A stretch of 64,000 nt of DNA from Cryphonectria parasitica EP155 (lineage: Eukaryota; Ascomycota; Sordariomycetes; Diaporthales; Cryphonectriaceae): the NCBI RefSeq assembly GCF_011745365.1, contig NW_024468913.1, positions 3,472,001-3,536,000 on the forward strand. The letters are read 5' to 3'. Under the pieces are notes generated by a model. That model was not told where the DNA came from, did no database searches, and was given only the letters and a program-made list of their open reading frames with translations. Position 1 is the first letter of the stretch. Every line of letters starts with the position of its first letter. Positions 1-11,205 of this stretch are shown here, piece after piece. The position numbers were made by a program, and so were the translations under genes.

Positions 1-3000
1 AGACCCATAACTCAGCTTGATAGTTTGCATTGTCCACATACACACACACGCACACACGCAGACGTTAGCTTTGCCCTTCTCTGTCTTCTGTGCTGTGGAG
101 AAAGAATGGTTGTCCATGGCAGCCGCTAAATATTGCCTGGCAGCGGCAAATCTGATATGAGGCGGTTCTTTTTCTAGATCTTTTCGTCAACGCGGCCCAT
201 GAGCCCACGCTGTACCAAGCATCTCCCACTGTTAGCGGCTCCTCAACGTCTGTGACCGCACCGGCGGACACTAGACATCAGCTGACAGGTGTCCAAAGGC
301 CCGTGACCCTCGTTGAAGAGGGTTCGATCTTCGTTTTGTCCCAAAGCTAGCGCGTGGGGAGATGCCCATTGCAAAGAAACGCGGGGGAAGACTTTCATGA
401 CTACGTTCGGTTCAGGGCCGGCCTCTGGGCGGCGTGAACCAAGACCAGTCATGCGTTGAAAGCCGCTGGGCACTCACACAGTGTTATATGACGACGAGAT
501 GAGCCGGCCAGGGTTGGGTCTTTGTCAATTTATGCGGATATTCGGCAGAGAAGCGTCTGAGTCCATCGGAAACAGCCTCGGAACCAGTTTGATCTTGTCC
601 AATCGAGCGAGAGGAAGTCGAGGGTCTGCTCTGGCATTTGGGCACTGTGGAATCAGTCTCTATTCATGATGAATTCCCGCGGAAATGTTGGACACTCTCA
701 GCCAATTCGAAGTGGGTTTCCAGCCGGTGAGGCTCTCAAGGTTGTCCAACGAAACATCGCGATCCAGGCTAGGACGGGACCTTGCAGATGACAACAAGGT
801 TCTGCAAGTAAGGTAGGAGAAGACGGTCTAGCGGTGAGTCCGTCAGACGGATTGGGCATGGCGAAATAGGCTGGCGTACCTGGTATTGGTGAGGAGTCGG
901 AGCAAAGCCTCCCAGGAGGGATATCTTAATGTCATCATCCCCTTCATGGCTTGGTCACGGCTCCCGCTGGTCTCGTGTACCAAACTCCAGCTCAGTGCAG
1001 TCGGTTGTTGACAGATGCCAGACACCAGCATCGAGGCTGCAAGATTATGCGCCTTCCCGTCACCCTCCAGTCCTTCAGCAGTACAAAGTAAACAATAAAA
1101 CAGAACAGCAAAAGCAAAGTAGTAAAGGCATGGCGTGCCAAACAGTCCACCTTCTGAGGAGAAAGATGGTGTTTGCGAACGATGACAAACCGTTGGCGTG
1201 ACAAAGAGAATGATCTCGTCAAAGCAAGGGGTTTGTTGTGTTACTGTATCAGTGTCGATCGCGTATCGTGGTGGCTAGAGGAAGGATGGAAGGAGCCCTG
1301 GAGGATTTCGCGAAAGGAAGAAACCACGAGAGCACTAAGTTTGTTTGTTGTGCTCGAGGTCGTCGGATGTAACGATTTTCCGAGATGGACTTGAGATGCA
1401 TGAAATTGGACAGCAACTCGCTGGTGAAACGTACAAAACGAGGACTGCGGAAAATCGGAAGAGAAGATGCAAAGCAACAGTCAAATGAACCAGCGTTACA
1501 AGTTGAATTTTACACCTAAAAATTCTGTCTCTTTAGTAGGATGTGCTGGGACAAACATGCCTGGCAGGGGAACATCGAGACAGTGATTCCTTGAGAAAAA
1601 GGAGTTGAAGTTCCTTGAGAAGTCTGACGATAATGTCGCAAAGCACGGGGCGCCGGTACGTTCGAGTACGGCCTTCTGGCCAAGCTCACATCTTTCCAAA
1701 ATGTCGAGGTCCAGTCTCAGAGCCGTCAGACTTTTCTAAGTCAATTAGTGTGAGCATCCGGACCATTCCGAGAGTTGCTGCGCATTCATTAACTTACTGT
1801 TCTGCATCTAGGAGCTCCCTCCTAGTGTCAATGTGTCAAACGATCAAACTTCCGTATGGGCTAAATTCGTGGATCGTGTTCAGGGGGGAAGGGAGGCCGT
1901 CCAGGTCGGAAGACGATGCATGTCTGCAAGAACAGTTTACTGGCATGTGATTTCATGTCTATTATCAGAACCAGTTGTAGCAGTTATCAATAGCCAAAAC
2001 TCGATTATTTATCCTCATTGCAGTGGCTGGTATAGGCAATCTTGTGATGTTCTGCCTCACCCTCAGTCGTAATGTCCAGCCACAGTCTTAGGACCGACGT
2101 ATCGCCGGGCGAACAGCAATGTTGAGCAGCACGACAAGGGCTATGCTTGAAGCCCAAGGATACACTCGAGCTGGCAATCGAGAGTAATTATCGTGTGACG
2201 CGTCTCGGTAGGGAAATCAGGCCTTGGCCCCAACTATGACGATTCATCTGTGAAGGAAGTCATTGTCCTACCGAGACAGCCTTTCCACCGAGCCACAGTA
2301 ATTGTCTCGTATGAGAGACACCAGCTGACAATTCCTTGGCCCTGCTGTATGTCCAAATAATCATGTGACCCGTGAGGTCTCGGGTACACCGTGTCCTTCT
2401 GGTAACTCGAGGTCAAGCACAGCCGCGCGGATGAGGATGCCTACTGGTCCCGGACCTCGGTCGTTGACTCGAATGGGAACGGGGTCTGAGGCATGGTTTC
2501 ACACGTGCCGAGACACGATCATTCCCTGCCGAGTGAAGAGAACGTCGACTCGACAAACAACCTTTTGATTTTCCTCTCTCTGCGTCTGCCGTCATGGCCA
2601 TGCCAGTTCTTTTGCTATCCACAGATGAACACAGATGACGGCAAGGTTTGGTGTCATTAGAAGCCCAGCACGGAACGGGGCATTGCCTCTTGCATACCCG
2701 CCACCGAACATGTCGTATCACAGATCAACAGATCCGTAGATCCTGTGTGTCAAAGGCTCATCTGCACACCCAAGCCCATTGTCTGCTAACCTGTGTAACC
2801 GATGATTGTCTGGCAGCGACGTCGCACAACGAACAGGGTGGTTGCAATGGTGGCCCCTTAGCGAACCAAACTAGCCAGACCTTTGAGCAGAATGGCACCA
2901 CCGCCCGTCCCTCCCTGGCCTGCCAGTTCCATGTTTGCCGTTCTCACTGGGTACAACGTGGATGAGTATAAGTAGAGCAGGGGGAAGCGGGAAGTACGGC

Positions 3001-4676
3001 CTTAAGTCCCACATTAAGCCCGCAAACTTCTCTCGCTCTCTCTCTCTCTCTCTCTCTCGTCCTGTGGCATTCGCCTCTATGGCTCGGAAGTGGGTGCAAT
3101 AGGTAGGAGCTCAGATCACATGAATGTTTCTACTTGAGCCTGTCTCGGGCGAACTACCCCTTCGATCCTCTCTATCGTGATCTTTTCCTCCTCAAAACTG
3201 GGATACTGGACGAGGTCGCCTCGTTTCGCTTCGTAGCACCCCCCGCTCGCAAGTGTTGTGTCTAGCTGTGTCTTGTCTCTCTTTCCCGCCTTGCCACCTG
3301 TCGTGTGGTCTTGTTCATCTGCACATGTGTGGATGTCGCAGGGCCGAACACATGGTGGTGCACATTTCGGGAGCCATGGGATGACCAAAGTGCCAACGTG
3401 TTCTTGAGGCTCTTTTTCAAATATCAATCAACGGAGATGGTGCAAATACTGTGAGATTTACATGTGAAAGAGGAAAGAGAACCTCCTCAAGAAACCAAAT
3501 ATATATAAGCAAAGAACGGATGGTGGGGGCAATCGGTAAAGCAAGCGAAGTGGCGTTCCTTGGCTTCTCGAATTTGACAGAGCGCCCTGCGAGGCCGTTG
3601 AGAAGCCACTCATAATCATGCATTATCGTTTCTCTGCGACTCGACCAGCTGCAGGGTGGGCAAGAGTCTGTATCACGTAGCACCGTACCCATCATAGGCT
3701 GGACTCCCGTCTTGTGGCACTGTCAGAGAGTATTTCACCCACTCGAGGTCTGGGATTGAAGAAGGGCGTTAAGGCTCCCCCAGATCTGGGGCCTGGAAAG
3801 CTGCAGTCTTCCTGTCCGATCCTCTCTTTTATTTATTTTTTCTGTGCCTCCTGTGCTGCTCCCAAGGTCTGACGAGATCTGAAAATCGCCTCGAGTCAAA
3901 GACAGTTGGGAAAATCTCTTCTTGCATCTGGCCAGCCTTGAGTCTCGAGTCTCTCGCGGGTTGGATGTCTTTGGTTTTTTTCTTGGTTTTCCCACCTCTT
4001 CTTTCTGCTATCCCCTGCAGAAATTAGGCGACTCCCCGACCTGCCGTTTTCGAAAGCTTGGACCGTGGGAAAAGGGTGAAGAGGTTGGATCAATATGGTG
4101 TGGGCATAATAAAAGAGGAACCTGGGCCATTCTATCAATTGGCACTCTGGATGAAAGACACCCAGAAATCTTCTTACTGGAACATATCTTGAAGGATAAG
4201 TACCCTTTAATCTGTGTTATTGTTCAGGACAGACAACCAAGCTGTGTCCTTTTTTAATCGTCATATTCTTCAGCCTGATGATCAGATTGGGGGTATTATC
4301 AGTTTCGCAGAGCAGACAACTGTGGTGTTGAATGTGCTCACTAGGGGAGAGGAGGAGCCCCTTGGGGCATCTCCATGGCCTTCAACCGGCCAGGGAGGAT
4401 AATGGATGGACAAGAGAACCTCAATTAACGACACCCATTCCTTCATCGCCAACAGCAGTCGATGAAGGCACATTCACTCGCGGGTCCATGCCACCTTCAC
4501 AACAACAATTGGGGGCCAGCTTCCATATACAGACGACAAACCAATCTCGACCTCCTGTTTTCTCGACACAATCTTCCTACTATCTCAACAAATCACCCAT
4601 TCCGGCTATGCATCGCCAACAGTTCAACTCTGATTTCTGCCTCCCACCATCCAACAGTGATCTGCTTGTTGGTTCC
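1..4676. other. Gene-poor left flank
   Basis: I find no open frame here with a recognisable domain or convincing coding character. The region holds a CA-rich run near 40-60, a CT microsatellite at 3036-3058 and, from about 4332, the open frame that runs into the transporter gene. The last few hundred bases are probably the promoter and 5' leader of that gene. Confidence 0.6.
3036..3058. repeat. CT dinucleotide microsatellite
   Basis: An uninterrupted CT repeat of about 23 bases lies in non-coding DNA 1.6 kb upstream of the transporter gene. Confidence 0.9.
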
Positions 4677-6903
4677 ATGAACCAGAGAGACCAATACACA
4701 ATGGAGGCTCCTCTCAACAATGGCTTTGATACGGGAGCTCCCCTCCCATCTCCTCCACCTATCCTAAGTGGCGCCCGGCTAGCGGCCATCATCATCTTGT
4801 ACGTACTCCTCCTCCTTGCCGTCGACCCAAAGAACCTTTGGCGGGACTAACAGGTGACCTAACTACCAGTATGCTCGGCGGCTTGTTGTTCTCCGTGATG
4901 GATACCACGATTGTCTCTACGGCCCTTGTCAAGATCGCGTCTGACCTGGAGGACTTTCCGAACATGTACTGGGTCGTGTTGGCATACCTGCTCTCCTATC
5001 TAGGTAAGACCAGTCTCTCTCTCAGCTGGCAGGGAACAATTCATTACGGCAGGCTGACAAGTGTTTACACAGGCTGCGCTATTGGTTTCGCCAAACTCGC
5101 CGACCACTTTGGCCGTCTTCCCATATTCCTTCTCTCGTGGTGGATCTTCTCGGTCTTCTCTCTCGGTTGCGGATTCTCAACTACCATGTCACAGCTGTAC
5201 GTTATCGTTCTCCTGTTGAATTTTTCCTAAACAATGATATCTTTTGTTTGCTGACGAATCCTCTTTGAATAACAGGATTGTCTTTCGAGCTCTACAAGGA
5301 GTGGGCGGCTCAGGTCTCTACAGCCTATCCCAGATCGCCCTCGCCGAAATCGCCCCTCATGGAAAGAATGCCTTGATGGGAATCGTCATTGGCATGACCC
5401 TCGCCATATCTTTTGTCCTTGGTCCCCTACTGGGTGGTGCCATTTCTTCTGCCAACTGGCGCTGGATTTTCTATATGAAGTATGTTGTATTATTCCCCTT
5501 TCCCCCTGCCCAGACTGAAACCATGTAAACACCAAAACGTGACTCTTGTCCCAAGACTGACCAAGTCCCCACCCCTTCAAGTATTCCTGCAGGTTTCTGT
5601 TGCATGTTCGGCCTCGTCGTCCTCTGGCCCCAAAACTTCGGCAAGGCCCAGCACCCTTGGAAGGAGTTTTGGCGCATCGACTTCATCGGCAACATATTCA
5701 TTCTCTCCGCCTGCGTTCTGATGGTCTACAGTCTGCAGCAGGCCGGCACAATGATCTTTGCCTGGACAAGTGTCGAGTTCCTCACGACCTTTATCGTCTC
5801 GATTGTCTGTTGGGCGCTGTTCTGGGCGTGGCAGCTCATCCTTCGTCAGTTGCCTATTCGAGTCGAGCCCGTGTTCCCAGTGCGTCTGGTGTATCATAGG
5901 ATTTATATGGCAGCTGTATTGTGAGTCCCTTGTTCTTTCTTTCTTTTTTTTTTCTACCTTCTCCGTTTCCCCATATTCCATAATAATCTGAAACTAAACT
6001 CTCATGCCCAACCCCCCCCCCCCTTCTTTCAGGTCCATGTTCCTCTCCGGCTACTCGTACCTAGCCATCATCATCACCCTCCCCGAGCGCTTCCAGATCG
6101 TCAACGAGGACTCAAGCATGATGGCAGGCGTCCACCTCCTACCGATGCTAGGCGCCACAGCGTTAGGCTCCATCCTCGGCGGCACGTTCTCCAAGAAGAA
6201 GAACAACACCTCGCGAACGCTTGTGGCGGCCGCCTGTTTCCAGGTCCTCGGCCTAGGCCTGCTCACAACCTTTGACGCGCCCACGTCCCCCGTATCCCCT
6301 CAGTTCGGCTACCAGGCCATCTTCGGGCTCGGCGTCGGCCTGACCTTCTCCTCGGCCACCATCCTGACCAAGATCCAGGCGGCCGGGCGCGACCACGCCG
6401 TGGCGCAGGGCGTCATGGCCCAGGTGCGCGTGCTGGGCGGCGCCGTCGGCCTCGTCATCTGCAATGTCATCTTCAACAACAAGCTCGAGGACATCGACGG
6501 CAGCCTGACGCCCGCCCAGGTCGCCGCCCTGCACCGCTCCCCCTTGGCCCTGATCGGCGCCGGCGGCGACGCCGCGGAGATGGTCAAGGACGTCTTCTCC
6601 GCCTCCTTCCAGACCATGGTCTGGGTCATGTTCTGGGTGGCTGTCGCTGGCCTCGTCGCCAGCCTGTGCACCTGGGAGATGAAGCCGACCCAGCTCGACG
6701 AGATCGACCAGGCTGTAGCCGTGGCCGAGAACCGTGTGCCTGGTCCTCCTCCTGGTCATAAGCAGGCTAGTAGCAGCCGTGGAACAAGCGACACGGAGCT
6801 CGAGGACGTGTCTGCAGCCAGGATGCGCGTGGACACGAACGCAGGGGATACGCCGCCGCCGCCGCCGCCGCCGCCGCCTCATCCCTTTCCCAGCCAGGTG
6901 TAG
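4677..6903 (+). CDS. MFS drug/metabolite efflux transporter, DHA2 (14-helix) family
   Basis: Predicted proton-coupled exporter in the plasma or vacuolar membrane. I place six exons at 4677-4798, 4870-5003, 5073-5196, 5276-5479, 5582-5920 and 6033-6903, giving 597 residues, the usual DHA2 size. All joins keep frame and use GT/AG; intron 4 ends in AAG rather than CAG. Helix 1 carries the DTTIVSTAL signature (motif D1). An arginine-rich loop RALQGVGGSG is followed by motif C (LGPLLGG), the antiporter signature. Helices continue through exons 5 and 6. The hydrophilic C-terminus ends in about nine consecutive prolines encoded by a CCG repeat. The first methionine chosen (4677) leaves about 30 residues before helix 1; the frame is open back to an ATG at 4332, so a longer N-terminus is possible. 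The family exports drugs, toxins or siderophores, but no biosynthetic cluster is next to it, so the substrate is unknown. Confidence 0.9.
6851..6878. repeat. CCG trinucleotide repeat (poly-Pro codons)
   Basis: A CCG/GCC repeat near the 3' end of the DHA2 transporter gene encodes a run of about nine prolines in the cytosolic tail. Its length is likely to vary between strains. Confidence 0.85.
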
Positions 6904-8363
6904 GGTGGGCAAACAGTGGAGAGGACAAGTCGTTAAGTCCACTGTCATTCCTGTGTCGAAGACCATCTGTGTCGTTTCTGAAATCAAGGTCGTAACAGGA
7001 GACCTCATCAGGGTGATCTCGGTCTGTGACACAGCTGTACAAGATGAGGTGTTTATCTACTTGGTGTTGCCTTTTTCATTATATCATCAACGTGTAATGT
7101 CGATGAGGATGAAAGGGATCGAGGTCAGGGTGGTCTCGGTATCCAATTTGCGGAGGTGTCTTCCAGGATAGGAGAAGGGTGAGCTTCTTCTCATGGTGTT
7201 CTTCTGGGCGTTTCTACGGAGACTATGAGCACGGCGTTCTTCACTGTATGTTTTTTTGTTTTTTTGTTTTGTTTTACGGCAGTAACAAGATAGAGAGGCT
7301 CATACAGACTCAAATAAATCTGATTTCATGTAATGTTCAGCGGGCTCCATCAACAGACGGGCCATTTTCTTTTGGAAAGTGTACTATATCATACATTTCT
7401 TCGTTCTCCCCCTTCCCCCTTCCTTCCCTTCCCCCAGGCCGTTCTTCGCCTTACGTACTCAGCCATTCCAAACCTCCCCAGGCCGATACTCTTTCCCTCA
7501 GCCGCCATCGCCTGCCTACAGGCACCTGCCAACAAGACAGGGTTTCCCTCCCACCCTCCTCGCCTTGCTCCTCCCGTCAGCCTTCCTAGAGCCCGATTTC
7601 ATATACGTATATACACACAATCATCCTGCCTCATAACAAGGCAAGCCTCAAGCTCAAGAAACCAGGAAGGTGACAAAGAACAAGGCCAGAGGGGAAAGCA
7701 AAAAGAGAGAAAAAGAAAAGAATCCAAAACGACAAGAGATAGGGTACAGAGCAAACGGCCCGCAGAAATTTAGAGAAAGCAGAAATGAACAATAGTAGTT
7801 GCACAGGGGTGTTGATCCGTGGTATATATACAAATCGAGCTACCAAGCACATGGGTGATGGTATAAAAAAAGGGAGAGAAACTAACGACGCAGGAAGAGT
7901 TTGCCAGGGCGCGGCGGGTTCAACGAAAAAGATAAAAAGGGAAGAGAGAATGAAACGGTCTTCCCGGGAAAAAAAGTCCTGGCTTTTCTTGCGCGTGTGA
8001 AGGATGTACGTCAACATGTCTTCTCCACCGGTGAGAATTAATTCCACGTAGTGGAAATGGAAACGGGAGAAGGGAATAAAACGAAGAAGAAAAAAAAAAG
8101 GAAAAAAGCAACCGCTCATTCATGCTGTGAATGTGGGCAACGTAAACCACCGCCGCCCTTTATGTTCCTTGACGCCCAAGTATTTTTTTTTTTTAGTGGG
8201 AGATCACGGGTATCCCTGCTTCCAAAAAAAAGAAAACCAGTGTCTTCATGTCTCATCATATTGTCCCATTTCTCTGGCTCGACATTTGACCCTCCTTCTT
8301 CCACTCCTCCCTTGCCCATTTTCCTATAGATTGTTCCCCCAAGCGGCCTAGTCAGGGCCAGCT
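6904..8363. other. Intergenic, 3' ends of two convergent genes
   Basis: This is non-coding sequence between the converging transporter and EGF-module genes. It has pyrimidine-rich stretches at about 7395-7435 and purine-rich stretches at about 7680-7740 and 8070-8105, typical of UTR or spacer. The open frames on both strands have no domain and follow the skewed composition. Confidence 0.6.
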
Positions 8364-11205
8364 CTACAGATGTATAGAGCCCGCTTCATCCAACTCGCGC
8401 TTTTTGGTGGTGATGAGGCTGCCGACTAGGCCCGTGCCCACGTCGATGTGAAAGTTCACGAGGTCGATCGTGTTCCCGTTGGCGAGAGAGATGTTGCTGG
8501 CCGCGGTGGCCGTCTGGGCTGAGGACTCAAAGAATGACTCGAGGGCCGTTTGGGCCGTCGAAGCGTCGCTCAGCTGCTCCTCCTGCAGGATGAACAGCAC
8601 ACCCACCCTGGCAAAATCGAGCACCTCCTGCGTCACAGTGAAGGTCGAGGAAGCAGTCGCAGTCGCCGCGCTCGAGGTCGTCGATGATGACGATGTCGAG
8701 GAGGCGCCCGTCCAGCTGGTCGTCAGGGTCTTGGTGATTGTAATCGTCGTGGTGGGCGGGACCGAGGTCGTGCCGCCCCCCACGGTGAGGGTCGTGGTGC
8801 TCGACTGCCCCGCCATGACCGTGACGGTGGCGGCGTTGGAGACATCCACGTCTTCCTCCATTTGGGCAGCGATTACCTGGTTCGAGGTCGTGGTATCGTT
8901 GCTGTCCGTTACGACGTCGGTGGCCGCGCCGACGCGCGTGTCCTGGCCGTCAAAGGTGACCAGGGCGTTCTGGGAAGAGCAGCTGAGGTTGCCAGCGTTG
9001 AGCCTGGAGAGGATGGTGGTCTCGGAGAGGTCGATGGTGAAATTAGAGGAGGCCTGCGTCAGCAGGCGCGGGATGGCGTCACCCACTGTGACATTACTGA
9101 TATTAGCATCGCCGGATACGGTGATGGTGGTGCAGCCGTCTGTATCGGAGGTTGAACAATCGAAGCCCGTGAAGCCGTTGGAGCAGATGCAGGAGCAGAT
9201 GCCGTTCGTGACGATGTTGGTGCCCCCATTCTGGCAGGTGAGCTGGTTTTGACACTGCTGCTCAGCGGCCGACGTGGTGCTGGTGCTGTTGTTGCTCTTG
9301 CGGACGACGAAGAACTCGATCGGGATGACAATGGCGGCTGCGACGAGGATGACGAGGACTATAGTGAGCAGGATGAAAGCCCACATGGGAAGACCGCAGC
9401 AGCGACGACCCTTCTTCTGAGAGTCAGGCGTAGCCCCTCCTGAGGCGTCGGGATTCGCATTGTTGAAGCGGCGGTCCAGAGGAGGCAGAGGCCACGACAT
9501 GACCGAATCACGTATACTCTGCCGAATACCAGCACGGCTCTGCGCCTGGGCCGGTGGTGGGAATGCTGCAAGCATGTCGGAGAGGCCTGACCGGTGTTTA
9601 TCGTCGTAGTATTCTTCTAGGAGTATATGTGTCAGCCGACCGTACCTAATCACATCAAAAGCGCCTTCTCACTCTCTCAAACACACACACTTCCGCCGGG
9701 AGTCACTTACCGGAACCGTGGCTGACGTTTGGCGGCCTGTTGGCAGCGTACAGCTCTGGCGGAAAATCGTCCATGTCAAAACGACTCGCAGGCCTCTTGC
9801 CGCGGTCCAGGCTCGCGGCCAGCCTCGTGGCCCGCCTGATCAGGTCTGGAAGGCTGGTCAGACTGCCTCTCTGCTCAGCTTCTCTGACCGCATCGATGTT
9901 CAGCCGTGGCGGGCGTCTTATCGCCGACAGCCGGCTGAAGCCCCGTTGTGCTTGTACTGGGGTGTTGGGAGAGTTGGACATGCGCCTCGAGGCTCTCGGA
10001 TCCGTGGCAGATGCTGCGTCGTAAGCGTTGAGGATGGCGTCGGCCGTGAGCGCCGCACCGACGGGAGGGGATCTAGCTGATGTACTCGACGCGACAGTCG
10101 TGGCCGATCCTGAGGACGGCTCGAGGAGGCCCGTGCCGTCGGAGAAGGGGCTCGTCTGTAGCGGCGTCAAGGCAGGTCGGGGGGAGACGCCCTCTGCGTC
10201 CATGTTTCGCGAGACCGGTGTGGTCGTCACAAGCGCCGCCCGCCCCCTCCGTCCAACACTTGCGCTCCTGACAAGCCTGCTCTCGTCCCCGTCGTCTTCT
10301 GGCATGGACTGCATCGACATTCCTTCTGACGGGCTCGGGCTTCCCTCCTCGATGATCACGTTGTCAAAGAATGCTTCGGGGTCCCGGGGGGTGCTCATAG
10401 GAGAAGGCGTGCCCCAGCTCTCAGGCATTGCCGCACTCGACGCGTAGGACGTATGTGACCTCCGCGGGCTCTCCTCAGGGATGGGTGATACGTAGGACAG
10501 ATGCGAGTAGAAGGACGAGGCGCCACGCCTGGCCGAGGGCGGTGGACCCAGGTTTACGCTTCTTCGGGGTGGTGGCGGGCCCAGGGAAGGCGGAGGAGCC
10601 TGTATTGGTAATGGAAAGTCGGGGATGGAGCCTACTGACGACAGGGTCTCAGGTCGCGAGAAGCTAGAGGGGGTCTCGGGCACGGAAGATGCGGCATTGC
10701 TTGAGTCTCTATCGAGCTGAGGTTGATATTGGAAGGAGGGCGTTGGGTCTTGGATCTTGGAGGCGTCTAGGATGGACGGTACGTGACTGGGACGAGGTGG
10801 TCTCTGGGGTGGGGAGCTGCCGGCTGGCGGTCTGTAGGGCTCCGTGTTGGACGAGTTAGAGGAAGTCGCCAGGGGACCAGCAAGAGGCCACTGTGGAACG
10901 GGCGCAGGCCTCGAAATCGGCAGCACAATCTGGCCATCCTTGTCTTGCAGGCCCGGTGGTGCTTGCAATCTCTGTTGTCTGGGCGCCCCATTGTCTGGTG
11001 AGCCTTGGGGAGGCCGACTCCTTGGTGGGATGTCTGGCGTCCTGGGAGATCCGCTGTTGTTGGCATTGTTCATTGCTGCTTGACGTCGGAGAAATGTCTC
11101 GTAGTCCTCTCGAGGCTGGCCTGCCTCGGCCCGTTCCCTCGCCCTCCTGATGATATCCGATGTAGACGGTCGGTCCATATTGCTCCCATATTGAGGTCGA
11201 CTCAT
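8364..11205 (-). CDS. Single-pass membrane protein with one EGF-like module
   Basis: Two exons (11205-9711 and 9616-8364) join through an intron with a GTAAGT donor and CTAG acceptor, giving 915 residues. Residues 1-570 are hydrophilic and rich in Pro and Ser, with many PPR/PPP patches typical of SH3 or WW ligands. A paired Cys-Cys just before the membrane (about 571-572) may be palmitoylated. One hydrophobic helix lies at about 577-601. Next comes a six-cysteine EGF-like module at about 620-652 with the NGG and GFTGFDC hallmarks, then a Ser/Thr-rich, mucin-like stretch and a final folded-looking segment. There is no signal peptide, so I infer a type II topology: large cytosolic tail and EGF plus Ser/Thr stalk outside. 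This layout resembles a surface sensor or wall-anchoring protein, but the function is unknown. The exact start is likely but not proven. Confidence 0.75.

Noticed and set aside
4332..4676. Upstream extension of the DHA2 transporter by 115 codons
   Set aside because: It is open and has an ATG, but the sequence is low in coding character and DHA2 proteins rarely have such long N-tails; kept as an alternative only.
8470..9252. A 260-codon plus-strand frame opposite the EGF-module gene
   Set aside because: Val/Ala/Ser-rich translation that follows the Thr/Ser codons of the other strand; no independent evidence.
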